Of a stretch of 64,000 nt of DNA, positions 1-8,996 are shown one piece after another. The notes under the pieces were generated by a model. It was given only the letters and a program-made list of their open reading frames with translations, did not search any database and was not told the origin of the DNA. This DNA is from Dyella ginsengisoli LA-4 (GTDB lineage Bacteria > Pseudomonadota > Gammaproteobacteria > Xanthomonadales > Rhodanobacteraceae): the NCBI RefSeq assembly GCF_000334915.1, contig NZ_AMSF01000015.1:186001-250000 (forward strand). The letters are read 5' to 3'. Numbering within the stretch: the stretch's first letter is position 1; each line of letters opens with the position of its first letter. Position numbers and translations under genes: made by a program.

Positions 1-2810
1 ATGTACTTGCTGTTGCCATCGGCATTGCCATCGTTTGCCGAGCGCTCCCACAGGAACTTGACGTCCGTGGGACTGGTGACGTCCAGCGCATAGATCGTCC
101 GGGCAAGACCGCGCCCGGTGGTACCGACCAGCACGGTATGCCAGGCCGAGTCGGTCTTGAAGTAGGCATCCGCGACGGTCAGCTCGCCATCGTTGAAATA
201 CTGGTGCGGGGCGCTGTCGGTCCCGTAGTCCGGGTTCGCCAGATCACTGATGCCGTAGAACTTGCCCGAGGACGTGCTCGTGGTTCCGGTTGTACCGGTG
301 CTGTCGGTGATCACGCCGGCAGGCAGGTAGGCATAGTCCTCGGCGCCCGTGGTTGCGTCGAAGCCGTGCAGCATGCCGTCGTTGGAAGCCACGTAGATCA
401 CGGCGGTCCGGCTGGCCTTATCCGAGGCGAATTTGGCGTAGGTGCTCGAACCGGTGAAGTTCGTGTTCTGGAACTGATTGGGGTTGGAGGCTCCCACGTA
501 CACCGGCTGCGAATCCACGATGTCACCGAGCACGAAGTGCTTGGCATCGGCGATACGGCTGCGGTACTTCCCTCCGGTGGTCGTCTTCTCCAGGGACGCG
601 TCGCCGCGCAGGTAGTTGATGATGTTCTGCTGCTCGGTCGCCGAGCTGCCCAGAGCGTTCTGCTCGTTGGTGGACAGCACGCTGGGGTCGCTGAACTTCA
701 CGTAGGTCGCGGCATCGGGGTTGTAGGTGTAGATCGTCCGGTCCGCTGCGGCCGGCATCATCGTCGCCGCGTTCCATTTCGCGTTCGAGGAAATCTGGCC
801 CTTCACCTGGCCCAGGCTCGGGTTGTCCGCGGTGAAGATCTCCAAGGCCTTCAGGTCACCCTTCCACGTCGCGGTGTAGTAGTTGGCCTGGTACGCGAAC
901 GTGCCGGTGTTCAACTCCGTGGAGTTGGCCGCCAGGCTGGCGCCGGTACCCACGCGCTGCGAGGCGCGGTTGAGGGCGCTGCGCAGGCCTTCGGCAAAGG
1001 CCTCCGGCGAGGTCGCCGAGTAGAAGCCACCGTGCCCGTTGATGGCCGCATGCGCCAGGTCGGCGATGTTGTTCAGGTCGTTCGACTTGGGTTTCGGCCA
1101 GGCGAAGTTGCTGATCGCCTGGGTGGAGTCTCCATTCGCCCAGGCCGTGATCTTGTCGATGTCCAGTGCGACGTCGTCGCTGGTGCTGGTCGTGCCCTTG
1201 TCGTCCACGGGCGTGAAGCCAAGGCCGATGGTGAAGGACACCATGTGCTGCCAGAACGCCTTGTCTTCGTCGTTGGTGGGAACCTCGTTGCTGATGTCCG
1301 TGCGCAGGTCGGTTTTCCAGTACTTCATCGCCACGTCGGACAGCGTGTCCGAGTACGAGTCGCTGAAAGGTGCGGCCGCCTTGTACCCGTACTTGGTTCC
1401 ATGGGGATCGGTGTAGACGGTGCCGTCGGTGTTGTCGACATTGCCGTTGCCGGGCGACGAGCCATTCCAGAAACCGTCGGTGGTCAGGATGGTGTAGGAC
1501 TGACGGCAGGCGAGCATGGTGTCGGTGTTGTCGCCATAGTCCGGGTCGGTCGCCATGGTCTTCCACGGCGTGTCGGTCTTGTAGTACTTGCCCACGTTCT
1601 CCAGCGCGGCACGCAGCGGCGTGCTTCCGGTGGGGTTGGTGGAGGCGATCCAGGTCCAGAAGTCTTCCTTGGCCGTGCAGTCGGTACCGACGCAGAACGG
1701 CTTCACCTGGGCGATGCCGGTGTCGTAGCTGCTGTAGCCGGCCTGTGTGGTGAACGTGTAGGCATCGCTGCCCAGCAGGCTTTTCGCGCTGCCGTCGATG
1801 TCGCCGTAGCCCACCCGGAAATCGGTATTCAGGCCGGAGAACGCGGTCATCAGGCCACTCTTGGCCATCAGCATGCGGGTGCGGTAATACGAGAACCAGT
1901 TGGCGACGTTCTGCTGCGTTGCCGCGCTGTAGTCGCAATCGGAGCCCGAGGGAGCCACCGAACAGTCGTCCTGCGACTTGCCCACGTAGTGCTGGACGTA
2001 ACCGCTGCCGTCATTGGTGGTGTAGGCGAACAGATAGGCGGTTTTCGTGCCCGTGGTCGCGCACTGCTTCTTGTCGCTGTCGTAGGTGCCGCCCTGCGGG
2101 CACGTGGGCGTGTCCGGGGTGTAGTACGTGTAAGAAGTCTCGGCGTGCTGGCACTGCCCCCGGCCGGTGTTGTAGCTGTCGCCGCGGTTGCAGATGGGGT
2201 AATAGCTGCCGTGATATTTCTTCCACGTGGCGTCGTAATACGTGTACGTCGTGGCGCCAGCCGTCGCGCACTTTCCGGAATTCGTGCCGCTGGTCACCAG
2301 GGTATCGCCGGAGTGACACCCCAGGGTCGCGTCGTAGTAGCTCGGCACGGTGACGGTGAACTGCTCGTAGTAGTCGTAGCTTCCGGAGTACTCGGTGACG
2401 TCCACCTCGTGCTTGGTGGACTGGTCCTGGAAGCCGTCGGCGAACGCATTGCCGATGCCCGGGGAGTTGGGGTAGGTACCGCCATCGGCCGTCGGCGGCG
2501 GTGAATAGATCACGCCGGGGTTGTAGTAGGTGCCGTTATTCCCGGGGTAGCGCAACACCTCGTTGCTGGAATGGTCGATATAGCTCCAGTCCGGCATGTA
2601 GTCCGAATCCATCGATCCGGAGTCGTCCAGCATCAGTACGATGTTCGGTGGCAGGGCGGCCTGGACGATCAGGGGTGCCTGATCGACCGGCACCGTGGCG
2701 GCAGCGGCGTCCGGAGAGTGCACCGCGCCGACGAGCCATACGAGCGCGCTGGTGACCATCACCCGGCTGAAGAAGCTGTGCAGCCTGCTCTTTGGGCGGA
2801 AAATATTCAT
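1..2810 (-). CDS. pilY1: PilY1 type IV pilus tip adhesin/assembly factor (3' end outside window)
   Basis: The frame starts with ATG at 2810 and stays open for about 936 codons to the left edge, so the C-terminus is missing. After a basic, hydrophobic signal-like N-terminus there is a von Willebrand A-like start with the MIDAS pattern LMLDDSGSMDSD near residue 60. A long low-complexity region rich in Tyr, Thr and Gly follows. Near the edge the stretches AVIYVASNDGMLHGFD and AYLPAGV match the beta-propeller of the PilY1/PilC family (family knowledge). These proteins sit at the pilus tip or outer surface and support extension, adhesion and surface sensing. It is the last gene in the window of the minor-pilin operon, 56 bases after pilX. 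The repeated Cys/Tyr region at residues 150-250 is weakly conserved in the family. Confidence 0.93.
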   Translation of the reverse strand, partial: MNIFRPKSRLHSFFSRVMVTSALVWLVGAVHSPDAAAATVPVDQAPLIVQAALPPNIVLMLDDSGSMDSDYMPDWSYIDHSSNEVLRYPGNNGTYYNPGVIYSPPPTADGGTYPNSPGIGNAFADGFQDQSTKHEVDVTEYSGSYDYYEQFTVTVPSYYDATLGCHSGDTLVTSGTNSGKCATAGATTYTYYDATWKKYHGSYYPICNRGDSYNTGRGQCQHAETSYTYYTPDTPTCPQGGTYDSDKKQCATTGTKTAYLFAYTTNDGSGYVQHYVGKSQDDCSVAPSGSDCDYSAATQQNVANWFSYYRTRMLMAKSGLMTAFSGLNTDFRVGYGDIDGSAKSLLGSDAYTFTTQAGYSSYDTGIAQVKPFCVGTDCTAKEDFWTWIASTNPTGSTPLRAALENVGKYYKTDTPWKTMATDPDYGDNTDTMLACRQSYTILTTDGFWNGSSPGNGNVDNTDGTVYTDPHGTKYGYKAAAPFSDSYSDTLSDVAMKYWKTDLRTDISNEVPTNDEDKAFWQHMVSFTIGLGFTPVDDKGTTSTSDDVALDIDKITAWANGDSTQAISNFAWPKPKSNDLNNIADLAHAAINGHGGFYSATSPEAFAEGLRSALNRASQRVGTGASLAANSTELNTGTFAYQANYYTATWKGDLKALEIFTADNPSLGQVKGQISSNAKWNAATMMPAAADRTIYTYNPDAATYVKFSDPSVLSTNEQNALGSSATEQQNIINYLRGDASLEKTTTGGKYRSRIADAKHFVLGDIVDSQPVYVGASNPNQFQNTNFTGSSTYAKFASDKASRTAVIYVASNDGMLHGFDATTGAEDYAYLPAGVITDSTGTTGTTSTSSGKFYGISDLANPDYGTDSAPHQYFNDGELTVADAYFKTDSAWHTVLVGTTGRGLARTIYALDVTSPTDVKFLWERSANDGNADGNSKY

Positions 2811-2866
2811 GGCAATTCACTCTATCGGCGCCGCACCGCTGACCGGGCGGACATTCGGTGGAAGGA

Positions 2867-3469
2867 TCAATCCTGCTTGACGATCGCCTGCAGCGTCACG
2901 ACAGCGCGGGATCCCGTCTGGCTGGGGTCGCCGCTGCGCGCGGTAATGCGGTAGTACTCGGCCGTGCTGGACAGGCCCTGGACGCCGAACTGGGCCGCGT
3001 TGGCGGTCTGGTTGAAACCGGTATCGGAACTCGGGTCGTACCAGCTGCCCATGTCCTCGATGATGTACTGCGGCTGTGCCAGGGACTGTCCGCTGATCGT
3101 GAACTGGCCGGAGCCGGTGCCCGATTCGACGGTGACGATCTTCACCCCGCTGTCGTCGAACGGATTCGCCGTGCACGCGACGCCACCGGCACGGCAGTCA
3201 CGCGCCACGTCACCAGGATTGGTCGTTATCCGCTGCTGGGCGGCACGAAGCGCGGCTTCGGCGCTCTGGAAAGCCACCTGGCGGTCGTACTGATTGGCTG
3301 CCATCTTCTGCTGCATGATGGTTCCACGCATCGCGGCCAGACCCACCAGCGCGATCACCACGAGCAGCAGCAGGGCCACCACCAGCGCCACGCCGCGTTC
3401 ATGGCGGCGCGCTGGCCGCTGCCGGCGCAGAACGGCCTTGGGACTGGGCATCAGTCGAGCATGCATCAT
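2867..3469 (-). CDS. pilX: PilX-family minor pilin assembly protein
   Basis: This 200-residue protein has a basic N-terminus, a prepilin-like Gly before VALVVALLLLVVIALVGLAA, and then the PilX signature AANQYDRQVAFQSAEAALRAAQ. PilX lacks the usual Glu5 of major pilins, and here that position is also not Glu. It would be a low-abundance pilus subunit that helps prime pilus assembly together with PilV, PilW, FimT and PilY1 at the inner membrane. The start at 3469 lies one base after the pilW stop, which supports co-translation. A second ATG at 3466 is equally possible. The C-terminal half is variable, as is normal for the family. Confidence 0.88.
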   Translation of the reverse strand: MMHARLMPSPKAVLRRQRPARRHERGVALVVALLLLVVIALVGLAAMRGTIMQQKMAANQYDRQVAFQSAEAALRAAQQRITTNPGDVARDCRAGGVACTANPFDDSGVKIVTVESGTGSGQFTISGQSLAQPQYIIEDMGSWYDPSSDTGFNQTANAAQFGVQGLSSTAEYYRITARSGDPSQTGSRAVVTLQAIVKQD

Positions 3470-3470
3470 G

Positions 3471-4502
3471 TCAGTGCACCCGGTTGCGCAGATTGGTGGT
3501 GGACGTGAGCGTCCGCTGCAGAGGCTTGGTGTCGGTGCCCGCGCGCTGGTCGGAGCTCTGCAGCGTCAGGGTGACGCGCACCGCATCGACACCAGGCCAG
3601 TTGGTTACGCCACTTGCGTCGACGAAGGTCGAGCCGCCCTGGTGGTACTGGATCTGCAGGTTGCTGACGTTGCGGACCATTTCGTAGGCCGTCGGCGTCG
3701 GAGACGCTGCCTTGTTTTCCAGGGAAACGCGATAGAGCGAACTGACGCCGTCGGCTCCGGTACCCACGAACCAGTCCGCAGGGCTGATCCGGGCGATCAG
3801 CGCGTTGCGCTTGAAGGTGTACGCATTACCGGAGGACGAGCACACGGTCGGGAAGCCGAGTCCCTGCGAGCAGTTCCCTGGGCTGCCTGCCAGGCCATGG
3901 GTCAGCGTGGTACCGGACACGCCTGCGAGCTGCACGACGGTGGAGTGGTCCGGGTCGCAGACAACGACCACGTCGCCTTTGGCCAGATTGGTGCTGGTTT
4001 CGTTGATGGTGAAGCTACCGGCGGTCTCGGTGTCCACGTTCATGGTCACCCCGGAGTGTTCGACACCGATCAGCTGGATCGAATCGGTGTTGGCTACATA
4101 AGTCGGCCCCGATGAGAGACCGGTCAGGGCCGGATCCGTAGTCGTCGCGGCACCTTCATAGCCATGCACCGAGTTGTTCCAGTCGGCCCACCACACGGCC
4201 GTGCCACCACCACCCGGCGCACTCGTGAGCACGTTTGCGATACGGGCGGAGTCCGGGGTGCTGTTGCAGCCGGTGAGCCCTGCGTCGCGGATATCCCTTG
4301 CCATCAGCTCGAACGCGACGCGGGCACTGTCCTGCACGTCGCCCAGTGCCGCGTTGGTCCGGTAGGTCTGCTGGTTGGCCAGAAACACGCTGACCACACC
4401 ACCGATGACGATCAGGCCAAGCAGCATGGCGATCATCAGCTCCACCAGCGTGAAACCGTGCTGCAGGCACCGCTGCCGGCGCATCGTTGAAAACCTGTTC
4501 AT
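3471..4502 (-). CDS. pilW: PilW-family minor pilin
   Basis: The 343-residue product has a class III prepilin leader ending in HG, then FTLVELMIAMLLGLIVIGG. Cleavage would be between Gly and Phe, with the conserved Glu5 present. The downstream segment with SARVAFELMARDIRDAGLTGC is typical of PilW. The protein is a minor pseudopilin of the type IV pilus initiation complex. Its ATG at 4502 overlaps the pilV stop by four bases (ATGA), and its stop lies one base before pilX. Length and order match the Xanthomonas/Pseudomonas operon. It is probably processed by PilD, which is not in this window. Confidence 0.9.
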   Translation of the reverse strand: MNRFSTMRRQRCLQHGFTLVELMIAMLLGLIVIGGVVSVFLANQQTYRTNAALGDVQDSARVAFELMARDIRDAGLTGCNSTPDSARIANVLTSAPGGGGTAVWWADWNNSVHGYEGAATTTDPALTGLSSGPTYVANTDSIQLIGVEHSGVTMNVDTETAGSFTINETSTNLAKGDVVVVCDPDHSTVVQLAGVSGTTLTHGLAGSPGNCSQGLGFPTVCSSSGNAYTFKRNALIARISPADWFVGTGADGVSSLYRVSLENKAASPTPTAYEMVRNVSNLQIQYHQGGSTFVDASGVTNWPGVDAVRVTLTLQSSDQRAGTDTKPLQRTLTSTTNLRNRVH

Positions 4503-5011
4503 AACAGCGCCTTGGTGGACACGGTCTGCGCCTTGTCGCCGCCTTTGCCGGAGCGACTGTCATCGAACGTGATAGCTACCGTACAGTCGCCCGCCGTGGT
4601 GCACGTGATCGTGCCGCTGGTCGACCCGGAGGCGCCCAGGTCCTGCCCCAGCTGCTTGCACCACAGGCCGATCTGGGTCTGGGCCAACGTACCGGTGGTC
4701 GTCGGGCAGTTGTCGGCTTTGACAGTGCCGTTGTACGGCAGTGTGGGAGACGTGGCATTGACGCGATCCGCGCGCATCGCATCGAGGATCGAATAACTCG
4801 AAATGGTCGCCATGCTGCGGGCCAGGGCGCTGTTGTTGGTCGACAACGACATCGCCTGCAGTGCTGCGACACCGAGAAACCCGATCGACAGGATAAGCAC
4901 CGCGATCAGCACCTCGATCAGGCCGACGCCGGCCTGGCCGTGCCGACCGGCGCGCACAGGGTGATGGCAGCCTGTGGCGGCGGCCAGCTGGGGGCTTTCG
5001 TGGCGGCTCAC
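4499..5011 (-). CDS. pilV: PilV-family minor pilin (GTG start)
   Basis: I place the start at GTG 5011, which overlaps the fimT stop in a GTGA arrangement and gives 170 residues. The frame is open much further upstream, but that part overlaps fimT and is not pilin-like. The leader ends in QAG, followed by VGLIEVLIAVLILSIGFLG with Glu5, then MSLSTNNSALARSMA and a MRADRVNA helix, all typical of PilV. Two Cys pairs occur in the C-terminal half. It is a minor pilin of the priming complex, and its stop overlaps the pilW start by four bases. Confidence 0.85.
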   Translation of the reverse strand: MSRHESPQLAAATGCHHPVRAGRHGQAGVGLIEVLIAVLILSIGFLGVAALQAMSLSTNNSALARSMATISSYSILDAMRADRVNATSPTLPYNGTVKADNCPTTTGTLAQTQIGLWCKQLGQDLGASGSTSGTITCTTAGDCTVAITFDDSRSGKGGDKAQTVSTKALL

Positions 5012-5613
5012 GGACAGTCTCCCGTTTGCTTCTGGGTCTGGATGGAATACCCGGCGGTGATGGTCACCACGCGATGGTTGTCGCTGCTCAGGTCGCTGGT
5101 GCAGATGTCCGCGATCGTGACCTGCGCCGGCGCGGTGGAGCCCGCTACGGTCGCAAGCCCCTCCCCGTTGAATTGCAGTGCGGCCATGCCTCCGTTGAGC
5201 TTCAGCGGCGCAGTCACGTTGAGCGATGCCGCACGAACCAGCACTGCACTGCTGCCGTTCAGCGCATAGACGGCACCCGCCTGTGTGCCGCACGCCGACC
5301 CGAGGGTGCTGGACGTGTTGGACGAGGCGGAGTCGCTGCACAACTGGGTACGCGCATTCAGCTTGATCGCCTCCAGGCGCGCGGTGTTGAACGCCGCGAT
5401 CACATCGTTGGAGGCTGTGCTGAGACGGGACGAGAGTGTGATGGTGCGGAAGCTGGGCACGGCGATCGCGAGAAGAATCGCCGCCACGGCCACGGTGATC
5501 ATGAGCTCGACCAACGTGAAGCCACGCATCCTGCACGACGAACCCCGCCGCCCAATCCCGCCACGGGAATCGGAGCCGGCAGGCCGCCAGACTGAACCAG
5601 AAGAAAAACGCAT
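5008..5613 (-). CDS. fimT: FimT/GspH-type minor pilin, first gene of the pilin operon
   Basis: The mature N-terminus FTLVELMITVAVAAILLAIA follows an RMRG leader, so this is a GspH/FimT pseudopilin with Glu5. I chose ATG 5613 because GGTGGGGGA lies just upstream. A second ATG at 5529 would give the short leader usual for the family but has no well-spaced ribosome site. The product is 201 residues from 5613. Two Cys pairs in the C-terminal domain probably form disulfides. It opens the fimT-pilV-pilW-pilX-pilY1 operon, and its stop overlaps the pilV GTG. A frame extending up to 5685 adds nothing pilin-like. Confidence 0.85.
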   Translation of the reverse strand: MRFSSGSVWRPAGSDSRGGIGRRGSSCRMRGFTLVELMITVAVAAILLAIAVPSFRTITLSSRLSTASNDVIAAFNTARLEAIKLNARTQLCSDSASSNTSSTLGSACGTQAGAVYALNGSSAVLVRAASLNVTAPLKLNGGMAALQFNGEGLATVAGSTAPAQVTIADICTSDLSSDNHRVVTITAGYSIQTQKQTGDCP

Positions 5614-5696
5614 ATGTCCCCCACCCTGATGCGTGGGGCGAAGATATCGTGCAGAGGGTGGCTCCTGCCGCCTACGGCCCGACAAACGGCGGCAAA

Positions 5697-7745
5697 TTAC
5701 CGACGAGCGGGCTGCATCCTGGCCGAAATGTGAACTGCATCGCTCCCGACGACGGTCATCGAGACCTCCCCGGTCCCTGCAACCTCGACCCGGTCCCGGC
5801 CGGATGCCTTTGCCCGGTAGAGGGCCTCGTCCGCTCGCAGGATCAGTTCCGCAAGCTCCCGATCGCCCTCCCGGCGGGTGGTCACCCCCAGGCTGATCGA
5901 TGTGCCCGAAGCTGTCGGCACGACGTCGCCGAGATCGAGCATGCGGACGCGTTCGCGCAGGCGCTCGGCCACCTCCCTGGCCGCAAGGGCGTCGGTGTTC
6001 GGCAGCAAAACGACGAACTCTTCCCCGCCCACGCGACCGATCTGGTCACCATGGCGCAGCATGCCCCTGCAGGTATCGACGATGCGCTGGAGCACGACAT
6101 CCCCCGCCTGATGGCCGCAGGCATCGTTGATCTGCTTGAAGTGGTCCACGTCCAGCACCACCACGGCCATCGGCTCGTCGCGCTTGATCGCCTCGTCGAG
6201 CATCGGCTGACCCAGGGCCTCGATGCGGCGGCGATTGGCGATGCCGGTCAGCGGGTCGGTCATCGCCATCCGGTGCAGGCTGCGCGCGGCGCGTACCTGT
6301 CGCCGCGCCTGCCAGAGCAGCAGCGCGATCAGCAGACCGCCCATCACGAGAGCCGCCCACTGCCAGCGCCGGACCTTCTCCAGCGAAACCAGTTGCGCTT
6401 CCTTGAGCTGGCGGTCGGCCGCCAGTCTCCGGTTTTCCTGCTCGCGGCGCGCGGTATCGAACTGGTAGCTCATCAGGGTCGTCGTATACGACCTCGCCTT
6501 GCGATCGAGCGCCTGGTGGACCTTGATCATTTCCTTGAGGTCGGCCAGCGCCTGGGTGGTTTTCCCCAGGGCCTCGTAGCTGCGCGAGCGCTGCTGCAAA
6601 AGGTCGGCGTAGTAACGGAGGTTCCCGCTTTTGCGCAGGAACGCCTCCGACCGGTCGAAATCGGCGATGGCCTGCTCGTGCTCGCCAAGGCCGGCGTGCG
6701 CCTCGCCCTCCTGCAGCGCGATCATGTCGCCGTTGGAACGGTCGCCGATGGCCTTCAGGCCGGCTTCCGCCTTGCCCAGCTCCGCCAGCGCCCCGGTGTA
6801 GTCCCCGCCAAGGTTGTCGACCTGGGCCAGCCCCAGATGCGCCGATGCCTGCGTCGCGGTGTTGCCGACCATTTCCCCGATCCGCAAGGCTGCCTCGAAA
6901 TGGCTGCTCGCGGCGGGCAGTGCCGTCGAACCCGACTCCACGCCAAGGAAGCCAAGCTCCATGTGGGCAGCCATCTGCTGGGGAAGATCCTTGCGCTGGA
7001 TGCCGAATTTCATCAGCCGCTCGAGGTAGTCCTTCGCCTCCTGCCGCTCGCCCAGTCGCCGGTAGGCGACCGCGATATTGAACAGGTTCTGCTCGCTTTC
7101 CAGCGGCTCGCCGGCACTGTCATAGAACTTCTGCGCGTCCAGGAAATCCACCAGCGCCAGCGCGTGCTCACCGAGCAGGGACTGCACCGAGCCGCGCCAG
7201 GTCAGCCCATCGGCGACCAGGCGGTTGTTTTCCTCGGCCCGGGCGATTTCGATACCCGCGTTGTAGTCCGCCAGCGCATCCCGGGGCGTGGTGAGAGCCT
7301 CCTGGTTGGCCCCGCGGCAAAAATGGAAATTGACCTCGGCATCGGCATATCCGATGCGCCGGGCGTCCTCCAGGCCCTGCTCGGCGTAGGCTTTCCCGGC
7401 AGACGGGTCATCGGAGATACCCAGGATGCAGTACATGTAGCGATAGCGCAGCTCACGCCGTGCATCGCCGGCCGGAACTTCTGCCTTGAGCTTCTCCAGA
7501 TCACGCAGGGCCTCGGCGTGGGTAGTGATCACCACCTCGCCGCGCTCGAGCTGATCGGCGTAGAGATCGAAGGCACTGCCGTTCCCGCCCTGGCTGGGCT
7601 CCTGCGCCATCGCGGCGGCGCAGAAGAGCAGCGACATCACGAGGATGTCCCTGGACCGTCGCCGGATGGAAAGGGCTGATAGCAAGACTGATGCTCGGCT
7701 GTGGCCACTCCGTTGGCGCTGGAAAGCGAAATTCGTGTGCACCAT
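5697..7745 (-). CDS. Membrane diguanylate cyclase with N-terminal TPR-like sensor region
   Basis: This 682-residue protein has a signal/anchor at about residues 28-48 (DILVMSLLFCAAAMAQ), then some 400 residues of helical TPR-like repeats. One transmembrane helix (about 461-478) is followed by a GGDEF domain whose active-site loop GGEEF begins near residue 573. The RHGD just before it matches the RxxD inhibitory site, so product inhibition by c-di-GMP is expected. DPLTGIANRR and LDVDHFKQIND are standard GGDEF motifs. The TPR part should be periplasmic and the cyclase cytosolic. It lies just upstream of the minor-pilin operon on the same strand, which suggests but does not prove a link to pilus or surface behaviour. 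GGGG precedes the ATG at a fair distance. Confidence 0.9.
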   Translation of the reverse strand: MVHTNFAFQRQRSGHSRASVLLSALSIRRRSRDILVMSLLFCAAAMAQEPSQGGNGSAFDLYADQLERGEVVITTHAEALRDLEKLKAEVPAGDARRELRYRYMYCILGISDDPSAGKAYAEQGLEDARRIGYADAEVNFHFCRGANQEALTTPRDALADYNAGIEIARAEENNRLVADGLTWRGSVQSLLGEHALALVDFLDAQKFYDSAGEPLESEQNLFNIAVAYRRLGERQEAKDYLERLMKFGIQRKDLPQQMAAHMELGFLGVESGSTALPAASSHFEAALRIGEMVGNTATQASAHLGLAQVDNLGGDYTGALAELGKAEAGLKAIGDRSNGDMIALQEGEAHAGLGEHEQAIADFDRSEAFLRKSGNLRYYADLLQQRSRSYEALGKTTQALADLKEMIKVHQALDRKARSYTTTLMSYQFDTARREQENRRLAADRQLKEAQLVSLEKVRRWQWAALVMGGLLIALLLWQARRQVRAARSLHRMAMTDPLTGIANRRRIEALGQPMLDEAIKRDEPMAVVVLDVDHFKQINDACGHQAGDVVLQRIVDTCRGMLRHGDQIGRVGGEEFVVLLPNTDALAAREVAERLRERVRMLDLGDVVPTASGTSISLGVTTRREGDRELAELILRADEALYRAKASGRDRVEVAGTGEVSMTVVGSDAVHISARMQPARR

Positions 7746-7797
7746 AACGGCCCCGGTCCGGACAACTTGAACACGTTTGCCCCTGGCGGCGGGCCGC

Positions 7798-7826
7798 TTG
7801 CGCGCCCCTCGCCCTCCCCGTAAACT
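7798..7826 (+). promoter_or_regulatory. Candidate promoter of tRNA-Thr
   Basis: TTGCGC (7798-7803) and TAAACT (7821-7826) are spaced by 17 bases and lie 12 bases before the tRNA 5' end. This is a good sigma-70 layout for a stable RNA gene, assigned by pattern only. Confidence 0.6.
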
Positions 7827-7838
7827 TTGCGGCTCCCC

Positions 7839-7914
7839 GCCGGAATAGCTCAGTTGGTAGAGCGGCGCATTCGTAATGCGTAGGTCGTAGGTTCGATTCC
7901 TATTTCCGGCACCA
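7839..7914 (+). tRNA. tRNA-Thr (CGT anticodon)
   Basis: A complete cloverleaf is visible. The acceptor GCCGGAA pairs with TTCCGGC, the D arm contains AGTTGGTAGA, the anticodon stem GCGCA/TGCGT carries the loop TTCGTAA with anticodon CGT at 7872-7874, and the T arm has GTTCGATTC. The CCA end is encoded (7912-7914). It reads ACG codons. It stands alone with its own promoter and terminator, between genes on the other strand. Confidence 0.96.
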
Positions 7915-7923
7915 TATACAGCG

Positions 7924-7957
7924 AAAAGGCCCGCAGCAATGCGGGCCTTTTCGTTTT
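7924..7957. terminator. Bidirectional intrinsic terminator between tRNA-Thr and ispH
   Basis: AAAAGGCCCGC (7924-7934) and GCGGGCCTTTT (7941-7951) form an 11-bp stem with a 6-base loop. T-rich sequence follows on the plus strand and the mirrored A-run serves the minus strand, so it can end both the tRNA and the ispH transcript. Confidence 0.85.
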
Positions 7958-7976
7958 CCGGATGGGCAGCGGCGGG

Positions 7977-8933
7977 TCAGGCCGCGGCCGACCCGTCGGC
8001 CAGCCGCAGTTCCTTGGGCAGGGCGAAGGTGATGTTTTCCGGCTCGCCATCCAGCTCGCGCACGCTGCCGGCACCCCATGACTGCAGCCGGGCGATGACC
8101 TCCTTCACCAGCTTGTCCGGCGCCGAGGCGCCGGCGGTCACGCCGATGCTGGTCACGCCGTCGAGCCACTCGCGGGCAATGTGCTCGGCACCGTCGATCA
8201 GATGGGCCGGCACGCCCTGCTTCTCGGCCAGTTCGCGCAGGCGGTTCGAGTTGGAGCTGTTTACCGAGCCGACCACCAGCACCAGGTCGACCGACTCGGC
8301 CAGCCTGCGCACGGCGTCCTGGCGATTCTGGGTGGCGTAGCAGATGTCGTCCTTGCGCGGCCCCTCGATGTCCGGGAAGGCGGCGCGCAGGGCCTCGATG
8401 ATCGCCTTGGTGTCGTCCACCGACAGCGTGGTCTGGGTGACGTACGAGAGCTGATGCGGAAACCTGGGCGCCAGTCCGGCCACCTGCTCCACCGATTCGA
8501 CCAGCAGGATCTCGCCGGAATTGGCCGGATTCCACTGTCCCATCGTGCCCTCGACCTCCGGGTGCCCGGCGTGACCGATCAGGACCACGCTGCGACCGAT
8601 GCGGCCGAGCCTGGCCACCTCCATGTGCACCTTGGTCACCAGCGGACAGGTGGCGTCGAACACCTTCAACCCTCGCTGCTCGGCCTCGACGCGCACCGCC
8701 TGCGACACGCCGTGTGCACTGAAGATCACCGTGGCGCCATCGGGTACCTCGGCCAGCTCCTCGACGAACACCGCACCGTCGGCGCGCAGCTTGTCCACCA
8801 CGTAGCGGTTGTGCACCACCTCGTGCCGCACGTAGATCGGCGCGCCGTAGGATTCCAGCGCACGCTCGACGATGGCGATGGCGCGGTCGACGCCGGCGCA
8901 GAAGCCGCGGGGATTGGCGAGAAGGATGTCCAC
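7977..8933 (-). CDS. ispH: 4-hydroxy-3-methylbut-2-enyl diphosphate reductase IspH
   Basis: IspH (LytB) is the last enzyme of the MEP isoprenoid pathway and makes IPP and DMAPP in the cytosol with a [4Fe-4S] cluster. The three cluster cysteines are visible: Cys12 in NPRGFCAGV, one in [11 protein letters not shown] near residue 96, and one in [11 protein letters not shown] near 197. HEVVHN and [12 protein letters not shown] are further active-site motifs. The length of 318 is normal. The start is GTG at 8933 and no strong ribosome site precedes it. It is the last gene of the murJ-ribF-ileS-lspA-ispH run, 63 bases after lspA; lspA-ispH neighbours are common in gammaproteobacteria. Confidence 0.97.
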   Translation of the reverse strand: MDILLANPRGFCAGVDRAIAIVERALESYGAPIYVRHEVVHNRYVVDKLRADGAVFVEELAEVPDGATVIFSAHGVSQAVRVEAEQRGLKVFDATCPLVTKVHMEVARLGRIGRSVVLIGHAGHPEVEGTMGQWNPANSGEILLVESVEQVAGLAPRFPHQLSYVTQTTLSVDDTKAIIEALRAAFPDIEGPRKDDICYATQNRQDAVRRLAESVDLVLVVGSVNSSNSNRLRELAEKQGVPAHLIDGAEHIAREWLDGVTSIGVTAGASAPDKLVKEVIARLQSWGAGSVRELDGEPENITFALPKELRLADGSAAA

Positions 8934-8996
8934 GAGAGATCCGGTCGATCGGGTGAGGCTGCGATTATCGCACGCTCTCCCGCTCCCCGCCCCGGA

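Noticed and set aside
138-2504. 788-codon plus-strand frame
   Set aside because: It lies opposite pilY1, is rich in Gly, Val and Arg as mirrored GC-rich codons give, and shows no domain. The minus-strand frame has clear PilY1 motifs.
7850-8074. Minus-strand frame ending GIEPTTYALRMRRSTN
   Set aside because: It is the antisense reading of tRNA-Thr plus the terminator and the end of ispH; a classic spurious ORF.
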